Counted from the first letter of the stretch, positions 1-9,311 are shown. The stretch: DNA of 64,000 nt from CAVYXZ01 sp965223835 (GCA_965223835.1 CBDCXQ010000001.1:2604001-2668000), one strand, 5' to 3'. Notes: generated by a model from the letters alone, not told the origin. Program-made: numbers and translations.

Positions 1-285
1 CGCGAACAACTTGAAGAGTTCAAAGCCGAGTTCGATTGGGTGGGCGATGTGCGCGGCATGGGCCTGATGCAAGGCGTCGAAATCGTCAAACCGGGCACAG
101 ATAAAGAACCCGATGCCGACTTGACCAACAAACTCATGGCAACGGCGCGTGAGAACGGCTTGCTGATCGGCAAAGGCGGTCTTCTGGGGAACGTGCTGCG
201 CATCTCACCGCATCTGAATGCCAGTGATGCCGATATGAGTGCAGGTTGTGACCTACTCGCCAAAACATTCTCCAATGTCATGTAG
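1..285 (+). CDS. Class-III aminotransferase, C-terminal part (5' truncated by window)
   Basis: The reading frame is open from the first base and ends at TAG 283-285, so only about 94 C-terminal residues are present. The segment GDVRGMGLMQGVEIV followed by a short tail with NVLRISPHL is typical of the small domain at the end of class-III PLP-dependent aminotransferases (omega-amino acid or alanine-glyoxylate type). The PLP lysine lies upstream, outside the window, so substrate cannot be judged. It sits 15 bases before an ABC importer on the same strand, which suggests shared transcription, possibly for an amine or pyrimidine-breakdown product. The family is fairly sure, the pathway is a guess. 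Confidence 0.8.
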   Translation, partial: REQLEEFKAEFDWVGDVRGMGLMQGVEIVKPGTDKEPDADLTNKLMATARENGLLIGKGGLLGNVLRISPHLNASDADMSAGCDLLAKTFSNVM

Positions 286-300
286 CCGGGTGAGCTGTTC

Positions 301-2040
301 GTGACCGATCTGCCACAGCCACCGATTACGTCATCTTCAACCCGCGCCATTTACCTGCCGGATTTGCGGCGGCTGGTGCCAGTTGCGCTGGTCCTCGCCA
401 GTATGTTGCTTAATGGCCTGCTTTGGGTTCGATTTAGCAACTACAGCCCGGAAGATGCGATTTTTCGCGACTCAACGATGGGTGAGCTAGCCGTGTGGAT
501 GGCTGGACAGGCGGCGGAAGACCAACCAGAATCCATCTTAGGCCAGCAGGCAAAGGTCTGGGCAGCACAAACTGAGGCCAACATCGAAACCAATTTACTA
601 AATCAGATGCAAGTCGGCTTGCTCGTTTGGACTGGCAGCAGTTTGTTGCTGGCTGGTGTGGGTGTCATCGGTCTGGTGATGCAAAAACGCTGGAGCAGAA
701 GTGTATTGCTAGCTACACTTGTGATGACGCTGGCACTGCTATTCAATCAGCCTGTCGTTGACGGTGATGATACCTTAGCCCTGATTCTGCTAAGCGGGCT
801 ACTATTGGTTGGCGCGGTGATATTCTCACCTGGTCCGGTGACAAAATTGCTGGGGTTTGTCGTCATCCTGTCCCTGCTGCTGGTCGGTTGGGAAACGGCT
901 AAAGCCTTTGCCGCCGGGCGCGAATACCAGATCACGACAGCAGTCAACAACTGGGCCTATACAACTTTTCCGACGCTCGATGAGGCACTAGCAGCAGTTG
1001 AATCCGGTGAAGTGACAGCCATCATCGCCAATCGCAATGAAGTCCGCGACATCATCGCACCGTTACCTGCCGATCCAGAAATTGATTCGAATAGTCTACC
1101 CTATCCTGATTTACGCTATCTCACCAATCTGGATACCTACCAGGCAATCCTCGGAATTTGGCCGATCACGCCAGCTTATCCGGGCCGTTTGTCAGTCATC
1201 ACGCGGGCCGAAACCTCCCTCAATCACCTGAACGACCTCATGGATAAACCACTGGGTTCGGTGCGAGACGATTTTGCTGATGAGCGCTACCTGGGTGTTG
1301 ACCGCAATTTAGTGTTACTGGACCTCAAAATCCTCAATGACATCAATCTGCCTCATTTACAAAATATCGCAGAAGCGCTTTTGCAACCCGCCCGGCGCAA
1401 TGGACCACTCCTGTTGGTGCGCATCCTAACTGACGCCGCCCTGCAAACCTGGGGCAAGGCTGTCGGCGGTTTCTTCATGGGCGCTGCACTGGGGTTGATT
1501 CTGGGAACAATCTTTGCCCATTCCGCACCGCTGGAACGTGGCCTACTGCCCTATGTGGTCGCCTCACAAACGGTCCCAATTCTGGCAATTGCGCCAATGA
1601 TCGTCATCTGGTTAGGCGCTGGGCCGATCAGTGTGGCCGTCATTTCAGCCTATCTGACATTTTTTCCAGTTACGATTAACACACTGCGCGGCCTGCGTTC
1701 ACCCCATCCAAATGTACTTGAGTTGATGCAGTCGTATGCCGCTACCCGACGCGAAATATTGGTGAAAGTACGCTTTCCGGCGGCCTTGCCTTACATCTTC
1801 ACCGCCCTCAAAGTCTCGGCAACCGCGAGTGTTGTCGGCGCGATTATCGGGGAGTTACCCTCCAGTATTCGTGACGGTCTGGGCCGGGCCATTCTTGATT
1901 TCAGTTCAGACTATAGTCTGGTTTCGACGCCAAAATTGTGGGCGACCATTTTGATTGCGGCCTCTGTTGGGATTCTCTCGTTTATGATTGTCAGTTTTGT
2001 CGAGTATCTGGTGCTGCGCAGTCACAGCCGCAGCCAGTAG
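301..2040 (+). CDS. SsuC/TauC-type ABC permease with extra N-terminal membrane and soluble domains
   Basis: This 579-residue inner-membrane protein starts at GTG 301. Its last ~190 residues (about 385-575) are a normal binding-protein-dependent permease domain, with the EAA loop near 473-500 (ELMQSYAATRREILVKVRFP). The first 200 residues hold about five predicted membrane segments, the first at ~25-45. Residues ~205-365 form a soluble stretch that reads like part of a periplasmic binding protein (TLDEALAAVESGEVTAII; later LNDLMDKPLGSVRDD). Usual SsuC-family permeases have about 250-280 residues, so this is more than twice the normal length. It is followed after 7 bases by the ATPase gene and then by a second, normal-sized permease, so the importer is probably a heterodimer. 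The permease call is firm; the binding-protein-like reading of the middle is inference. Confidence 0.85.
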   Translation: MTDLPQPPITSSSTRAIYLPDLRRLVPVALVLASMLLNGLLWVRFSNYSPEDAIFRDSTMGELAVWMAGQAAEDQPESILGQQAKVWAAQTEANIETNLLNQMQVGLLVWTGSSLLLAGVGVIGLVMQKRWSRSVLLATLVMTLALLFNQPVVDGDDTLALILLSGLLLVGAVIFSPGPVTKLLGFVVILSLLLVGWETAKAFAAGREYQITTAVNNWAYTTFPTLDEALAAVESGEVTAIIANRNEVRDIIAPLPADPEIDSNSLPYPDLRYLTNLDTYQAILGIWPITPAYPGRLSVITRAETSLNHLNDLMDKPLGSVRDDFADERYLGVDRNLVLLDLKILNDINLPHLQNIAEALLQPARRNGPLLLVRILTDAALQTWGKAVGGFFMGAALGLILGTIFAHSAPLERGLLPYVVASQTVPILAIAPMIVIWLGAGPISVAVISAYLTFFPVTINTLRGLRSPHPNVLELMQSYAATRREILVKVRFPAALPYIFTALKVSATASVVGAIIGELPSSIRDGLGRAILDFSSDYSLVSTPKLWATILIAASVGILSFMIVSFVEYLVLRSHSRSQ

Positions 2041-2047
2041 GATCAGC

Positions 2048-2830
2048 ATGTCAGCGCAACCCGTCATTTCGATACAAAACGTCAATAAAATTTTCAACGC
2101 GGATACCGAGGAACAGGTGGTCGCGCTGCAAGATATCGAACTGGAAGTTCAGCCTTATGAGTTTATCTCACTCATTGGTCCTTCAGGGTGTGGAAAATCC
2201 ACTTTGCTACGCTTGATCGCTGACTTAATCCCGCCGACTGCGGGCACACTCAAGGTCAACAATAAAGACCCACATCAAGCACGTCTGGACCGCGATTATG
2301 GCATGGTCTTTCAGGCCGCGACATTGCTTGAATGGCGTACCGTGCGCAAGAATGTCGAGTTACCGTTGGAAATCATGCAAGTTGCACCAAAAGAAAGAAA
2401 GCAGCGGGCACAAACGGCGTTGGAACTGGTGGAATTGGGTCAGTTTAGTAACCATTACCCCTGGCAGTTGTCCGGTGGCATGCAACAACGGGTCGCCATT
2501 GCCCGTGCGCTGGCATTTGAACCCTCGCTTATTCTGATGGACGAGCCTTTTGGTGCGTTGGACGAGTTTACGCGCGAACGCATGAACATGGAACTATTAC
2601 GCATCTGGGAAGAAACGCAAACAACGGTGATCTTTGTAACCCATAGCATCCCAGAAGCAGTATTTTTGTCAGGCCGAGTCGTCGTCATGTCACCGCGTCC
2701 GGGGCGTATCACCTCAGTGATTGATATTGACCTGCCCTATCCCCGCGTTTTTGAGACTCGTGAGCACCCGCGTTACTTCGCCCTGGTAACTCAGGTCCGG
2801 GAATTATTACGTGACGCACACGAGGTTTAG
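2048..2830 (+). CDS. ABC transporter ATPase, SsuB/TauB (nitrate/sulfonate/pyrimidine) type
   Basis: This 260-residue cytoplasmic ATPase powers the neighbouring permeases. Walker A is GPSGCGKST near residue 44, the signature is LSGGMQQR, Walker B is LILMDEPFGALDE, and the switch histidine follows in VTHSIPEA. The D-loop region and the PRPGRI element are typical of the SsuB/TauB/ThiZ group. I chose ATG 2048 rather than the in-frame start at 1988, because 1988 lies deep inside the upstream gene and would add residues that do not align with the family. It lies 7 bases after the fusion permease and 5 bases before the second permease. The substrate cannot be read from the ATPase. Confidence 0.93.
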   Translation: MSAQPVISIQNVNKIFNADTEEQVVALQDIELEVQPYEFISLIGPSGCGKSTLLRLIADLIPPTAGTLKVNNKDPHQARLDRDYGMVFQAATLLEWRTVRKNVELPLEIMQVAPKERKQRAQTALELVELGQFSNHYPWQLSGGMQQRVAIARALAFEPSLILMDEPFGALDEFTRERMNMELLRIWEETQTTVIFVTHSIPEAVFLSGRVVVMSPRPGRITSVIDIDLPYPRVFETREHPRYFALVTQVRELLRDAHEV

Positions 2831-2835
2831 GCAGC

Positions 2836-3684
2836 ATGATTACACAGCCTGTTGTGGAAACCTCAGAAACCTGGATACGCAAGGTCAGTAAACAGGTCAA
2901 GTACTATTTACCAACCTTCATCGTTGCAATCGCAGTGTTGGCGTTGTGGGAGTTCGCAGTCGGCTTCTTTAATATCCAGGAATTCATCTTGCCCCGACCG
3001 TCTGCTATTCTGGGTGAGTTTCTTGACCAATTGCAGATTTTCCTGCAACCTGACGAGCAATCCATTTTGTTTGAAGCCGCCCGCGCGACCCTGTGGTCCG
3101 CTTTTGGTGGTTTTGTTATTGGCTGTGGGTCGGGCATTCTGGTTGCGCTCATTACCGCCCGCTGGACCATCATCAGTGAAGCAACCATGCCCTTTGCTAT
3201 CGCTGCCAATTCAGTCCCTATTATTGCCTTCGCTCCCATTATGAACAACTGGTTCGGCATCACGAATCCTGCTTCAAAAATGGCAATTGTCGCGATCATC
3301 GTGTTCTTCCCGACAATGATTAATACCGTGCGCGGGCTGACGCTGGTTGATAAACAACAGCTAGAACTGCTGCGCTCATATGCCGCCGGGCAGTTCAAGA
3401 TTTTACGGAGTTTGCGCATTCCCAATGCCCTGCCATTTATCTTCAGTGCGTTACGAGTAGCCAGCTCCTTGAGCGTTATCGGAGCCATTGTTTCGGAGTT
3501 CTTCGGCGGCCCTCGGGCCACACTTGGCGTTTATATTACCCAGGAAGCATCTGGTTTCAACTTCACGCGCGCCTGGGCAGCCATTTTGGTTGCCTCAATC
3601 ATAGGTATTACTTTCTATGCAATTATTCTGCTGCTGGAACGGCGCATCATGCCCTGGAACACAGCTTTTCGGCAAACAAACTAA
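2836..3684 (+). CDS. SsuC/TauC-type ABC permease
   Basis: This is a 282-residue inner-membrane permease of normal length, with about six membrane segments beginning near residue 28 (FIVAIAVLALWEFAVGFF). The coupling EAA loop is visible as LELLRSYAAGQFKILRSLRIPN around residues 175-196, shown here only in part. It starts at ATG 2836, five bases after the ATPase stop. With the fusion permease upstream it probably makes a heterodimeric channel. Nothing is odd in it. Substrate is unknown; the NMT1-type binding protein downstream points to a pyrimidine, riboflavin or similar small molecule. Confidence 0.92.
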   Translation: MITQPVVETSETWIRKVSKQVKYYLPTFIVAIAVLALWEFAVGFFNIQEFILPRPSAILGEFLDQLQIFLQPDEQSILFEAARATLWSAFGGFVIGCGSGILVALITARWTIISEATMPFAIAANSVPIIAFAPIMNNWFGITNPASKMAIVAIIVFFPTMINTVRGLTLVDKQQLELLRSYAAGQFKILRSLRIPNALPFIFSALRVASSLSVIGAIVSEFFGGPRATLGVYITQEASGFNFTRAWAAILVASIIGITFYAIILLLERRIMPWNTAFRQTN

Positions 3685-3716
3685 TGAGATGGAAAATTTG
3701 CCGTGAATAGCCCACA

Positions 3717-3744
3717 TGGACAGGGGCGCGATTCGGTTTATAAT
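3717..3744 (+). promoter_or_regulatory. Sigma-70-like promoter before the NMT1-type binding protein
   Basis: A -35-like TGGACA (3717-3722) is followed after 16 bases by a perfect TATAAT (3739-3744). The binding-protein gene starts 66 bases further on with a good ribosome site AGGGAGG (3797-3803). This would give the binding protein its own transcript in addition to read-through from the permease operon, a common way to make more binding protein than channel. Confidence 0.55.
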
Positions 3745-3809
3745 CAGATGTTACACAGGCGCTTATTGACAGTCAGAGCGTCAATTATCGACAAACAGGG
3801 AGGATTTTT

Positions 3810-4907
3810 ATGCTTAAGAAGTTGAGTTTGCTGCTCGTAGTCGTGATGGTGCTGGCCGTCACCGGCGTAACTGCCCAGGATGACATGGTGCCCGTCAGAC
3901 TCCAATTGCAATGGGTTGCCCAATCACAGTTTGCCGGTTACTTCGCCGCATTGGATCAAGGATTTTATGCTGATGAAGGCCTTGATGTGACCATTCTCGA
4001 AGGCGCGGTCGAGATTGTGCCGCAGCAGGTAGTCGCCTCTGGTGGCGCAGAATTCGGCCTGGCATGGGTCCCGAAGGTATTAGAATCGCGGGAAGCCGGT
4101 GCAGATCTGGTAAACATTGCCCAGGTGTTTCAGCGCAGTGGGACGCTTGAGGTGTCATTTGTGGATACAGGTATAGAATCGGTCGCCGATTTTGCCGGGA
4201 TGCGCATCGGTAGCTGGGGTTTCGGTAACGAGCACGAACTCTTTGCAGCGATGCGGGCCGAAGGGATTGACCCCAACAATCCAGATGATGTCACCATCGT
4301 CCAGCAACCATTCGATATGTCGCTGCTCATTAACGGCGAAGTTGATGCTGCCGAAGCGATGATTTACAATGAGTATGCGCAGGTTCTGGAACAGGTTAAT
4401 CCTGATACCGGTGAGCTGTTCCAACCGGAAGATCTCAACGTAATTGATTTCAACGATGTTGGCACCGCGATGTTGCAAGATCATGTCTTCGTCTCCGAAG
4501 CCTGGTTGGCTGAAGAGGGTAATGAAGAAATCGCCGTCAAATTCCTGCGAGCAACGTTTCGTGGTTGGGCCTTCTGTCGCGACAATTTTGATGCCTGCGT
4601 CGAAATTGTTCTGGATAACGGTTCGACGCTCGGTGAAAGTCACCAACAATGGCAACTCAATGAGATCAACGGGCTAATCTGGCCGTCACCTGATGGCATC
4701 GGCATTCTGGATGCTGAACTGTGGGATCAGACGGTCGCCGTCGCGCTGGAAGGCGAAGTTATCGCTGAAGCGCCCAGCGAAGGCGCTTTCCGAACTGATC
4801 TGGCGCAAGCAGCGCTGGAAAGTTTACAGGAAAACTTCATGGACCTGGATCTAACTGGTGCCGATTGGGAACGTATCGAAGTGACGCTGCGACCCGGCGG
4901 CGAGTAA
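3810..4907 (+). CDS. ABC substrate-binding protein, NMT1/THI5-like
   Basis: This 365-residue exported protein begins with a signal peptide (KKLSLLLVVVMVLAVTG, cleavage after VTAQ). The mature part opens with VPVRLQLQWVAQSQFAGYF and GFYADEGLDV, the hallmark start of the NMT1/THI5-like binding proteins (ThiY, RibY, SsuA relatives). The start is fixed by the ribosome site AGGGAGG seven bases before ATG 3810. It is the binding partner of the ATPase and permeases just upstream. Known relatives bind formyl-aminopyrimidine, riboflavin or alkanesulfonates; the sequence alone does not decide between them. No FMN or TPP riboswitch is visible in front of it. It ends at a hairpin shared with the convergent Opp operon. 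Confidence 0.9.
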   Translation: MLKKLSLLLVVVMVLAVTGVTAQDDMVPVRLQLQWVAQSQFAGYFAALDQGFYADEGLDVTILEGAVEIVPQQVVASGGAEFGLAWVPKVLESREAGADLVNIAQVFQRSGTLEVSFVDTGIESVADFAGMRIGSWGFGNEHELFAAMRAEGIDPNNPDDVTIVQQPFDMSLLINGEVDAAEAMIYNEYAQVLEQVNPDTGELFQPEDLNVIDFNDVGTAMLQDHVFVSEAWLAEEGNEEIAVKFLRATFRGWAFCRDNFDACVEIVLDNGSTLGESHQQWQLNEINGLIWPSPDGIGILDAELWDQTVAVALEGEVIAEAPSEGAFRTDLAQAALESLQENFMDLDLTGADWERIEVTLRPGGE

Positions 4908-4928
4908 TCTAAACATTCAAAACAAAAT

Positions 4929-4951
4929 GGCCCTGGCAAATTACCGGGGCC
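4929..4951. terminator. Bidirectional hairpin terminator between convergent operons
   Basis: GGCCCTGG (4929-4936) pairs with CCGGGGCC (4944-4951) over 8 base pairs with one G-U pair and a 7-base loop. On the minus strand the stem is followed by a T-rich run (complement of 4920-4927), so it best fits termination of the leftward Opp operon's neighbour transcript, and it may also stop the rightward importer transcript. Confidence 0.6.
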
Positions 4952-4980
4952 TTCCACACCTTGATTCCATCAACCGGCGA

Positions 4981-6045
4981 TCATTCGATCACGGCTCCCC
5001 GCAACTCAAGTTTTTCAAAAAAGTGACAAGCTGACTGATGATTAGATTTTGCCGTGCGGAGTACTGGTATTTCTTGCTCACAGCGGCTTTCGGCATACTG
5101 GCACCGGGGGTGAAAATAGCAACCAGAGGGTGGATTAGACGGATCAGCCACTTCACCTTTGAGCCGAATCCGACGACTGGGATCACGTTGTCGGGGGTTA
5201 GAAATCGGCACCGCCGACATCAACGCTTCGGTATATGGGTGTTGGGGATCCACATACAGATCCATACCTTCGGCCAATTCAACCATTTTGCCCACATACA
5301 TCACCACGACTCGGTCACAAATGTGGCGGACGACGCTCAAGTCATGGGAGATAAACAAGTAAGTCAGGTTAAATTCTTCCTGCAATTCTTCCATCAAGTT
5401 CAGAATCTGTGCCCGGATCGAAACATCCAATGCCGAGACGGCTTCATCTGCGACAATCAAACGGGGATTCGTCACCAGCGAACGGGCAATCGCCACTCGT
5501 TGCCGTTCACCACCGCTGAATGCATGGGGATAACGCTTCATATATTCCGGTCGCAAACCCACCCGACGCAGCAAGTAGGCGACACGATCTTCCATCTCAG
5601 ATTGCGATGCCATATTGTTGACACGCAACGCCTCACTGACGTTCTCAAACACGGTCATACGCGGATTGAGCGAAGAATACGGATCCTGAAAAATCATCCG
5701 TATATCTTTACGATAAGTTTGAAGACCCCGGCGGTCCAGGCTGGCTAAGTCTGTGACGCGATCACCTTCACCACGGAACAGGATTTCGCCAGCAGTTGGC
5801 TGATAGGCACGAACCAAACAACGCCCAATCGTTGATTTGCCACAACCGCTTTCTCCAACCAGCCCCAGCGTTTCGCCCTGACGAATCGCAAAGTTTACAC
5901 CATCAACCGCTTTGGTATAGCCTTTGACTCGTCCGAAAAGCCCTTGCGTAATTGGGAAATGCATTTTCAGGTCGTTCACTTCCAACAGGTTCGCCGGGTC
6001 GCGCATGACAAGCCGACTCGCGCCATTCACATGTAAATTAGTCAT
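4981..6045 (-). CDS. Oligopeptide/oligosaccharide ABC ATPase, OppF/DppF type
   Basis: This 354-residue ATPase is one of two that drive the Opp-type importer encoded at 7086-11338. It has Walker A GESGCGKST, signature FSGGERQR and Walker B LIVADEAVSALDVS, then the C-terminal oligo_HPY domain with a spaced-cysteine motif (CYFHPRC, then C about 7 residues later) seen in this family. I chose ATG 6045 because it makes the classic ATGACTAA overlap with the stop of the upstream ATPase (8 bases), which suggests translational coupling; the longer in-frame start at 6078 would add 11 basic residues with no family match. It is the last gene of the operon and is followed by the hairpin at 4929-4951. Confidence 0.93.
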   Translation of the reverse strand: MTNLHVNGASRLVMRDPANLLEVNDLKMHFPITQGLFGRVKGYTKAVDGVNFAIRQGETLGLVGESGCGKSTIGRCLVRAYQPTAGEILFRGEGDRVTDLASLDRRGLQTYRKDIRMIFQDPYSSLNPRMTVFENVSEALRVNNMASQSEMEDRVAYLLRRVGLRPEYMKRYPHAFSGGERQRVAIARSLVTNPRLIVADEAVSALDVSIRAQILNLMEELQEEFNLTYLFISHDLSVVRHICDRVVVMYVGKMVELAEGMDLYVDPQHPYTEALMSAVPISNPRQRDPSRRIRLKGEVADPSNPPSGCYFHPRCQYAESRCEQEIPVLRTAKSNHQSACHFFEKLELRGAVIE

Positions 6046-7069
6046 GTCGCGCCGCCTCCATGACTGGCGAGTCTTCATAAAGTAAACAGCGAACGAGATG
6101 GTTGTCAGCTAATGCGGTCTGACTGGGAACGATCTGGCTACACTTATCCATGGCCTGGGAACATCGTGGATGGAAGGTACAGCCACTGGGTCGTCGGAAC
6201 GGGCTGGGAACCATGCCGCGAATGGGGTCCAATTCCTGGCGTTTCATCGATATACGGGGGATCGATTTCAGCAATGCTTGAGTATAAGGATGTTGGGGTG
6301 CATTAAAAATGGTGTCTACCGATGCCCGCTCAACAATCTTGCCCAGATACATAACGGCCACATCATCCGCGATCTCGGCTACGACCCCCAGATCATGCGT
6401 GATGAACAGTAGTGCCATATTGTATTTTTCCTGGAGATCAAGCATCAAATCCAAAATTTGCGCCTGCGTGGTGACATCTAACGCTGTCGTCGGTTCATCG
6501 GCAATCAACATCGCTGGATTACACGATAATGCCATGGCGATCATGGCCCGCTGGCGCATTCCCCCACTGAGACGAAAAGGATACTCATTTACCAGGCGTT
6601 CTGGACGGGGGATTCCCACCAATTGCAACAATTCAATCGCACGACCACGCGCTTCCGGCTTCGGCATATCTTCGTGCAGGCGAATGGCTTCCATGATCTG
6701 ATCACCAACTGTATGCATCAAACTCATTGAGGTCATCGGTTCCTGAAAGATCATCGAAATTTCGTTACCCCGAATCGCCCGAATTTCCTTACCTTTAGAA
6801 TCGAGCTTGATGAGATCAACTATTTTTGTCGAACCATCAGGTTGCTCCTGATGATAGTGCATCTGACCGGCCACAATTTTGCCGGGGCTACGCACAATCT
6901 GCAAAAATGACCGGCTGGTCACACTTTTGCCACAACCACTTTCACCCACCAGACACAGCGTTTTGCCGCGTTCAATCGTTAGGTCAACACCGTCAACCGC
7001 TTTGACCACCCCTTCATCAGTGAAGAAGTGAATCTTCAAACCGGTAACTTCAAGCAACGGCTTCATCAT
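6038..7069 (-). CDS. Oligopeptide/oligosaccharide ABC ATPase, OppD/DppD type
   Basis: This 343-residue ATPase has Walker A GESGCGKSVTSR, signature LSGGMRQRAM, Walker B MLIADEPTTALDVT, the switch region FITHDLGVV and a C-terminal oligo_HPY domain (CTFHPRC with a later Cys pair). It pairs with the downstream OppF-type ATPase to energise the permeases at 7086-9240. Two adjacent ATG codons (7069 and 7066) could start it; both give essentially the same protein. It overlaps the next gene by 8 bases and follows the permease gene by 16 bases, so it is in mid-operon. Confidence 0.93.
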   Translation of the reverse strand: MMKPLLEVTGLKIHFFTDEGVVKAVDGVDLTIERGKTLCLVGESGCGKSVTSRSFLQIVRSPGKIVAGQMHYHQEQPDGSTKIVDLIKLDSKGKEIRAIRGNEISMIFQEPMTSMSLMHTVGDQIMEAIRLHEDMPKPEARGRAIELLQLVGIPRPERLVNEYPFRLSGGMRQRAMIAMALSCNPAMLIADEPTTALDVTTQAQILDLMLDLQEKYNMALLFITHDLGVVAEIADDVAVMYLGKIVERASVDTIFNAPQHPYTQALLKSIPRISMKRQELDPIRGMVPSPFRRPSGCTFHPRCSQAMDKCSQIVPSQTALADNHLVRCLLYEDSPVMEAARHD

Positions 7070-7085
7070 TCAATTCTCACAATCT

Positions 7086-8228
7086 CTAATAGGGGTCGGC
7101 GGCATCGCGCAGACCATCACCCAGGAAGTTGAACGCCAATACCACAACAATGACAGCCGATGCTGGAAACAAGAGCCAGGGATGGTTTGCGAGAACCGCG
7201 ACTTGTTGCGTCTGTGTCAACATCACCCCCCAGCTTACCGCTGGTTCTCGTAAGCCTAAGCCGAGAAAACTCAGTGCGGTTTCGGCCAGGATCATGCCCG
7301 GAATCGCCAGAGTCAACGAGGCGATAATGTGACTATAAAATGATGGCAACATGTGGCGCAGGATCAAGCGCTGCTGTCTAACACCGTCCAACTGAGCTGC
7401 CATCACAAAATCCTCTTCGCGTAAGGCCAGGAACTTACTGCGTACCACCCGCGCCATCCCGGTCCAAGAGCGCATGGAAATAATGATCGTGATAATAAAA
7501 TAGACGCGGACAATCGGCCAATCAATCGGTACAACCGCGGCGATCGCAATCAGTAATGGCAAGTCCGGCACCGAGTTGACGATCTCAATGACACGCTGGA
7601 TGATGTTATCGACGGTCCCCCCCAGCAGCCCTGAAATACCACCTAAAAGGATGCCGACAATCGTGCTCAGGGTCACACCCACCATACCAATACTCAGCGA
7701 AATTCGACTGGCGAATATCATCCGACTAAACACATCGTAGCCGGTTTTGTCGCCGCCCATTAAGTAGAATGGATCATCGGGATTTAACGGCCCAAAAAGA
7801 TGAATATCGGTTTCGATCAAACCCCATAGCTTGTAGGGTTCGCGCTGAACGAAAAAGCCAATTGGGATAACCGTTTCCTCATCAATTGAAAATAATTTTT
7901 TAAATGAAACCGGGTCACGCTCAAATTTATAGCCAAATACATGTGGCTCAAACCGGCCCTCACGGAACAAGTGAATCGCCTGCGGCGGCGCGTGGACATA
8001 TTCAGCGATGTATGCCCCAGATGTATTCGGGGCGACAAAATCGGCAAAGATTGCTACCAGATAAAACAGGATAATGACAACAGCAGCCGTCATTGCCAGA
8101 CGATGGCGACGGAACTTCCACCACATCAATTGCCATTGTGAGGCCGTCTCAACCTTGACCTCGTCATCATCCTCATGAATTTCCTGACCTGGAAGTATGA
8201 GATCAGAGTCTGTCGTGATCGTACTCAT
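7086..8228 (-). CDS. ABC permease, OppC/DppC type
   Basis: This 380-residue inner-membrane permease has the N-terminal OppC_N segment (WWKFRRHRLAMTAAVVII, ~residues 35-52) and a C-terminal BPD_transp_1 domain with EAA loop DFVMAAQLDGVRQQRLILRH. Its last residues GDGLRDAADPY are the family's usual ending. It is longer than a typical ~300-residue OppC because about 75 residues are inserted in the first extracytoplasmic loop (roughly 70-145, charged and aromatic), which could contact the large binding protein. It sits 22 bases after the OppB-type gene. Confidence 0.93.
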   Translation of the reverse strand: MSTITTDSDLILPGQEIHEDDDEVKVETASQWQLMWWKFRRHRLAMTAAVVIILFYLVAIFADFVAPNTSGAYIAEYVHAPPQAIHLFREGRFEPHVFGYKFERDPVSFKKLFSIDEETVIPIGFFVQREPYKLWGLIETDIHLFGPLNPDDPFYLMGGDKTGYDVFSRMIFASRISLSIGMVGVTLSTIVGILLGGISGLLGGTVDNIIQRVIEIVNSVPDLPLLIAIAAVVPIDWPIVRVYFIITIIISMRSWTGMARVVRSKFLALREEDFVMAAQLDGVRQQRLILRHMLPSFYSHIIASLTLAIPGMILAETALSFLGLGLREPAVSWGVMLTQTQQVAVLANHPWLLFPASAVIVVVLAFNFLGDGLRDAADPY

Positions 8229-8250
8229 GATGCAAACTCCATCTAATTGA

Positions 8251-9240
8251 CTAGGTTAACCGAATTCGCGGATCAAGCCATGCCAGAGCCAGATCAGAGA
8301 GGAATGTACCAATAACGGTCAGCGTACTGAGGACCAGAATAAAGCCCGCCGCAACAAACATGTCCTGGCTCAACAAAGCGTTGAAAAGAACCGGCCCCGA
8401 TGTCGGCAGATTTAGCACAATGGAAACAATCACTTCACCCGCAACCAACCCCGGCAACACCCAACCAATGGTGCTAATGAACGGATTGAGCGCGTGGCGC
8501 ACCGGATACTTCCACAACAGACTTCGCTCACGCATCCCTTTAGCCCGTGCAGTATCGACATAGGGCTTATTGAGTTCATCCAGCAGATTCGCCCGCATAG
8601 TCCGAATCAAACCCGCGGTGCCGGCTGTACCCAGGATAATGATGGGAATCCAGAGATGATTCAATAAATCGAGGAACTTTGCCAGACTCCAGGGCGCGTC
8701 CACATACTCTGGTGAGAAAAGCCCCAACAATGCCTGACCAAAATAGCGGTAGCTGAAAAACATCAGCAATAGCGCTAGCAGGAAATTCGGTATGGCAAGC
8801 CCGATAAAGCCGAAGAAGGTAGCGATGTTGTCGCCGAGAGTATATTTGTTCACAGCCGAGTAAACACCAACGGGTAATGCGACAATCCAGATAAACAGTA
8901 CGGAGCCAAGCGAAATTGACATGCTCATCGGCAACCGTTCGCCGATGATCTCACCTGCATCGCGTTGGAACGTGAACGAGTAGCCGAAATCACCCTGTGT
9001 GACAACATTTCGTATCCACTTGAAGTATTGCACATATACTGGCTGGTCAAGACCATACTGCGCACGCAGTTGCGCGATTACTTCTGGAGGAACTTCATCT
9101 GAACCCTGCGCAACCATCTGTGAGACAAGGCTGGATACATAATCACCGGGAGGAAGCTGGATTACAATAAAGGAGATCAGCGAGATAATCCAAACAGTGA
9201 AAATCATATAAACAAAACGTCTGGCAATAAACCGCCTCAT
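8251..9240 (-). CDS. ABC permease, OppB/DppB type
   Basis: This 329-residue inner-membrane permease begins MRRFIARRFVYMIFTVWIIS, the usual OppB N-terminus, and carries the EAA loop DTARAKGMRERSLLWKYPVRHA, given here in part, near residues 215-235. The last residues (ALAWLDPRIRLT) match the family ending. It forms the channel with the OppC-type protein encoded downstream. A strong stem-loop at 9312-9340 lies between it and the binding-protein gene, so its expression is probably reduced relative to the binding protein. Confidence 0.93.
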   Translation of the reverse strand: MRRFIARRFVYMIFTVWIISLISFIVIQLPPGDYVSSLVSQMVAQGSDEVPPEVIAQLRAQYGLDQPVYVQYFKWIRNVVTQGDFGYSFTFQRDAGEIIGERLPMSMSISLGSVLFIWIVALPVGVYSAVNKYTLGDNIATFFGFIGLAIPNFLLALLLMFFSYRYFGQALLGLFSPEYVDAPWSLAKFLDLLNHLWIPIIILGTAGTAGLIRTMRANLLDELNKPYVDTARAKGMRERSLLWKYPVRHALNPFISTIGWVLPGLVAGEVIVSIVLNLPTSGPVLFNALLSQDMFVAAGFILVLSTLTVIGTFLSDLALAWLDPRIRLT

Positions 9241-9311
9241 AAGCCTAATCCTCTAAGTACGGCAAACCACAATATTCACTTGAGAATACAAATTTTCAGG
9301 ATTGAAAGCAA

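Noticed and set aside
1988..2047. Longer N-terminus for the SsuB-type ATPase
   Set aside because: It would overlap the upstream permease by over 50 bases and adds residues with no family match; ATG 2048 fits better.
2904..3521. Open frame on the minus strand, about 205 codons
   Set aside because: It is antisense to a well-supported permease gene and has no protein family features.
3685..3809. FMN or TPP riboswitch before the NMT1-type binding protein
   Set aside because: The known conserved boxes of either class are missing; a plain promoter and ribosome site explain the region.
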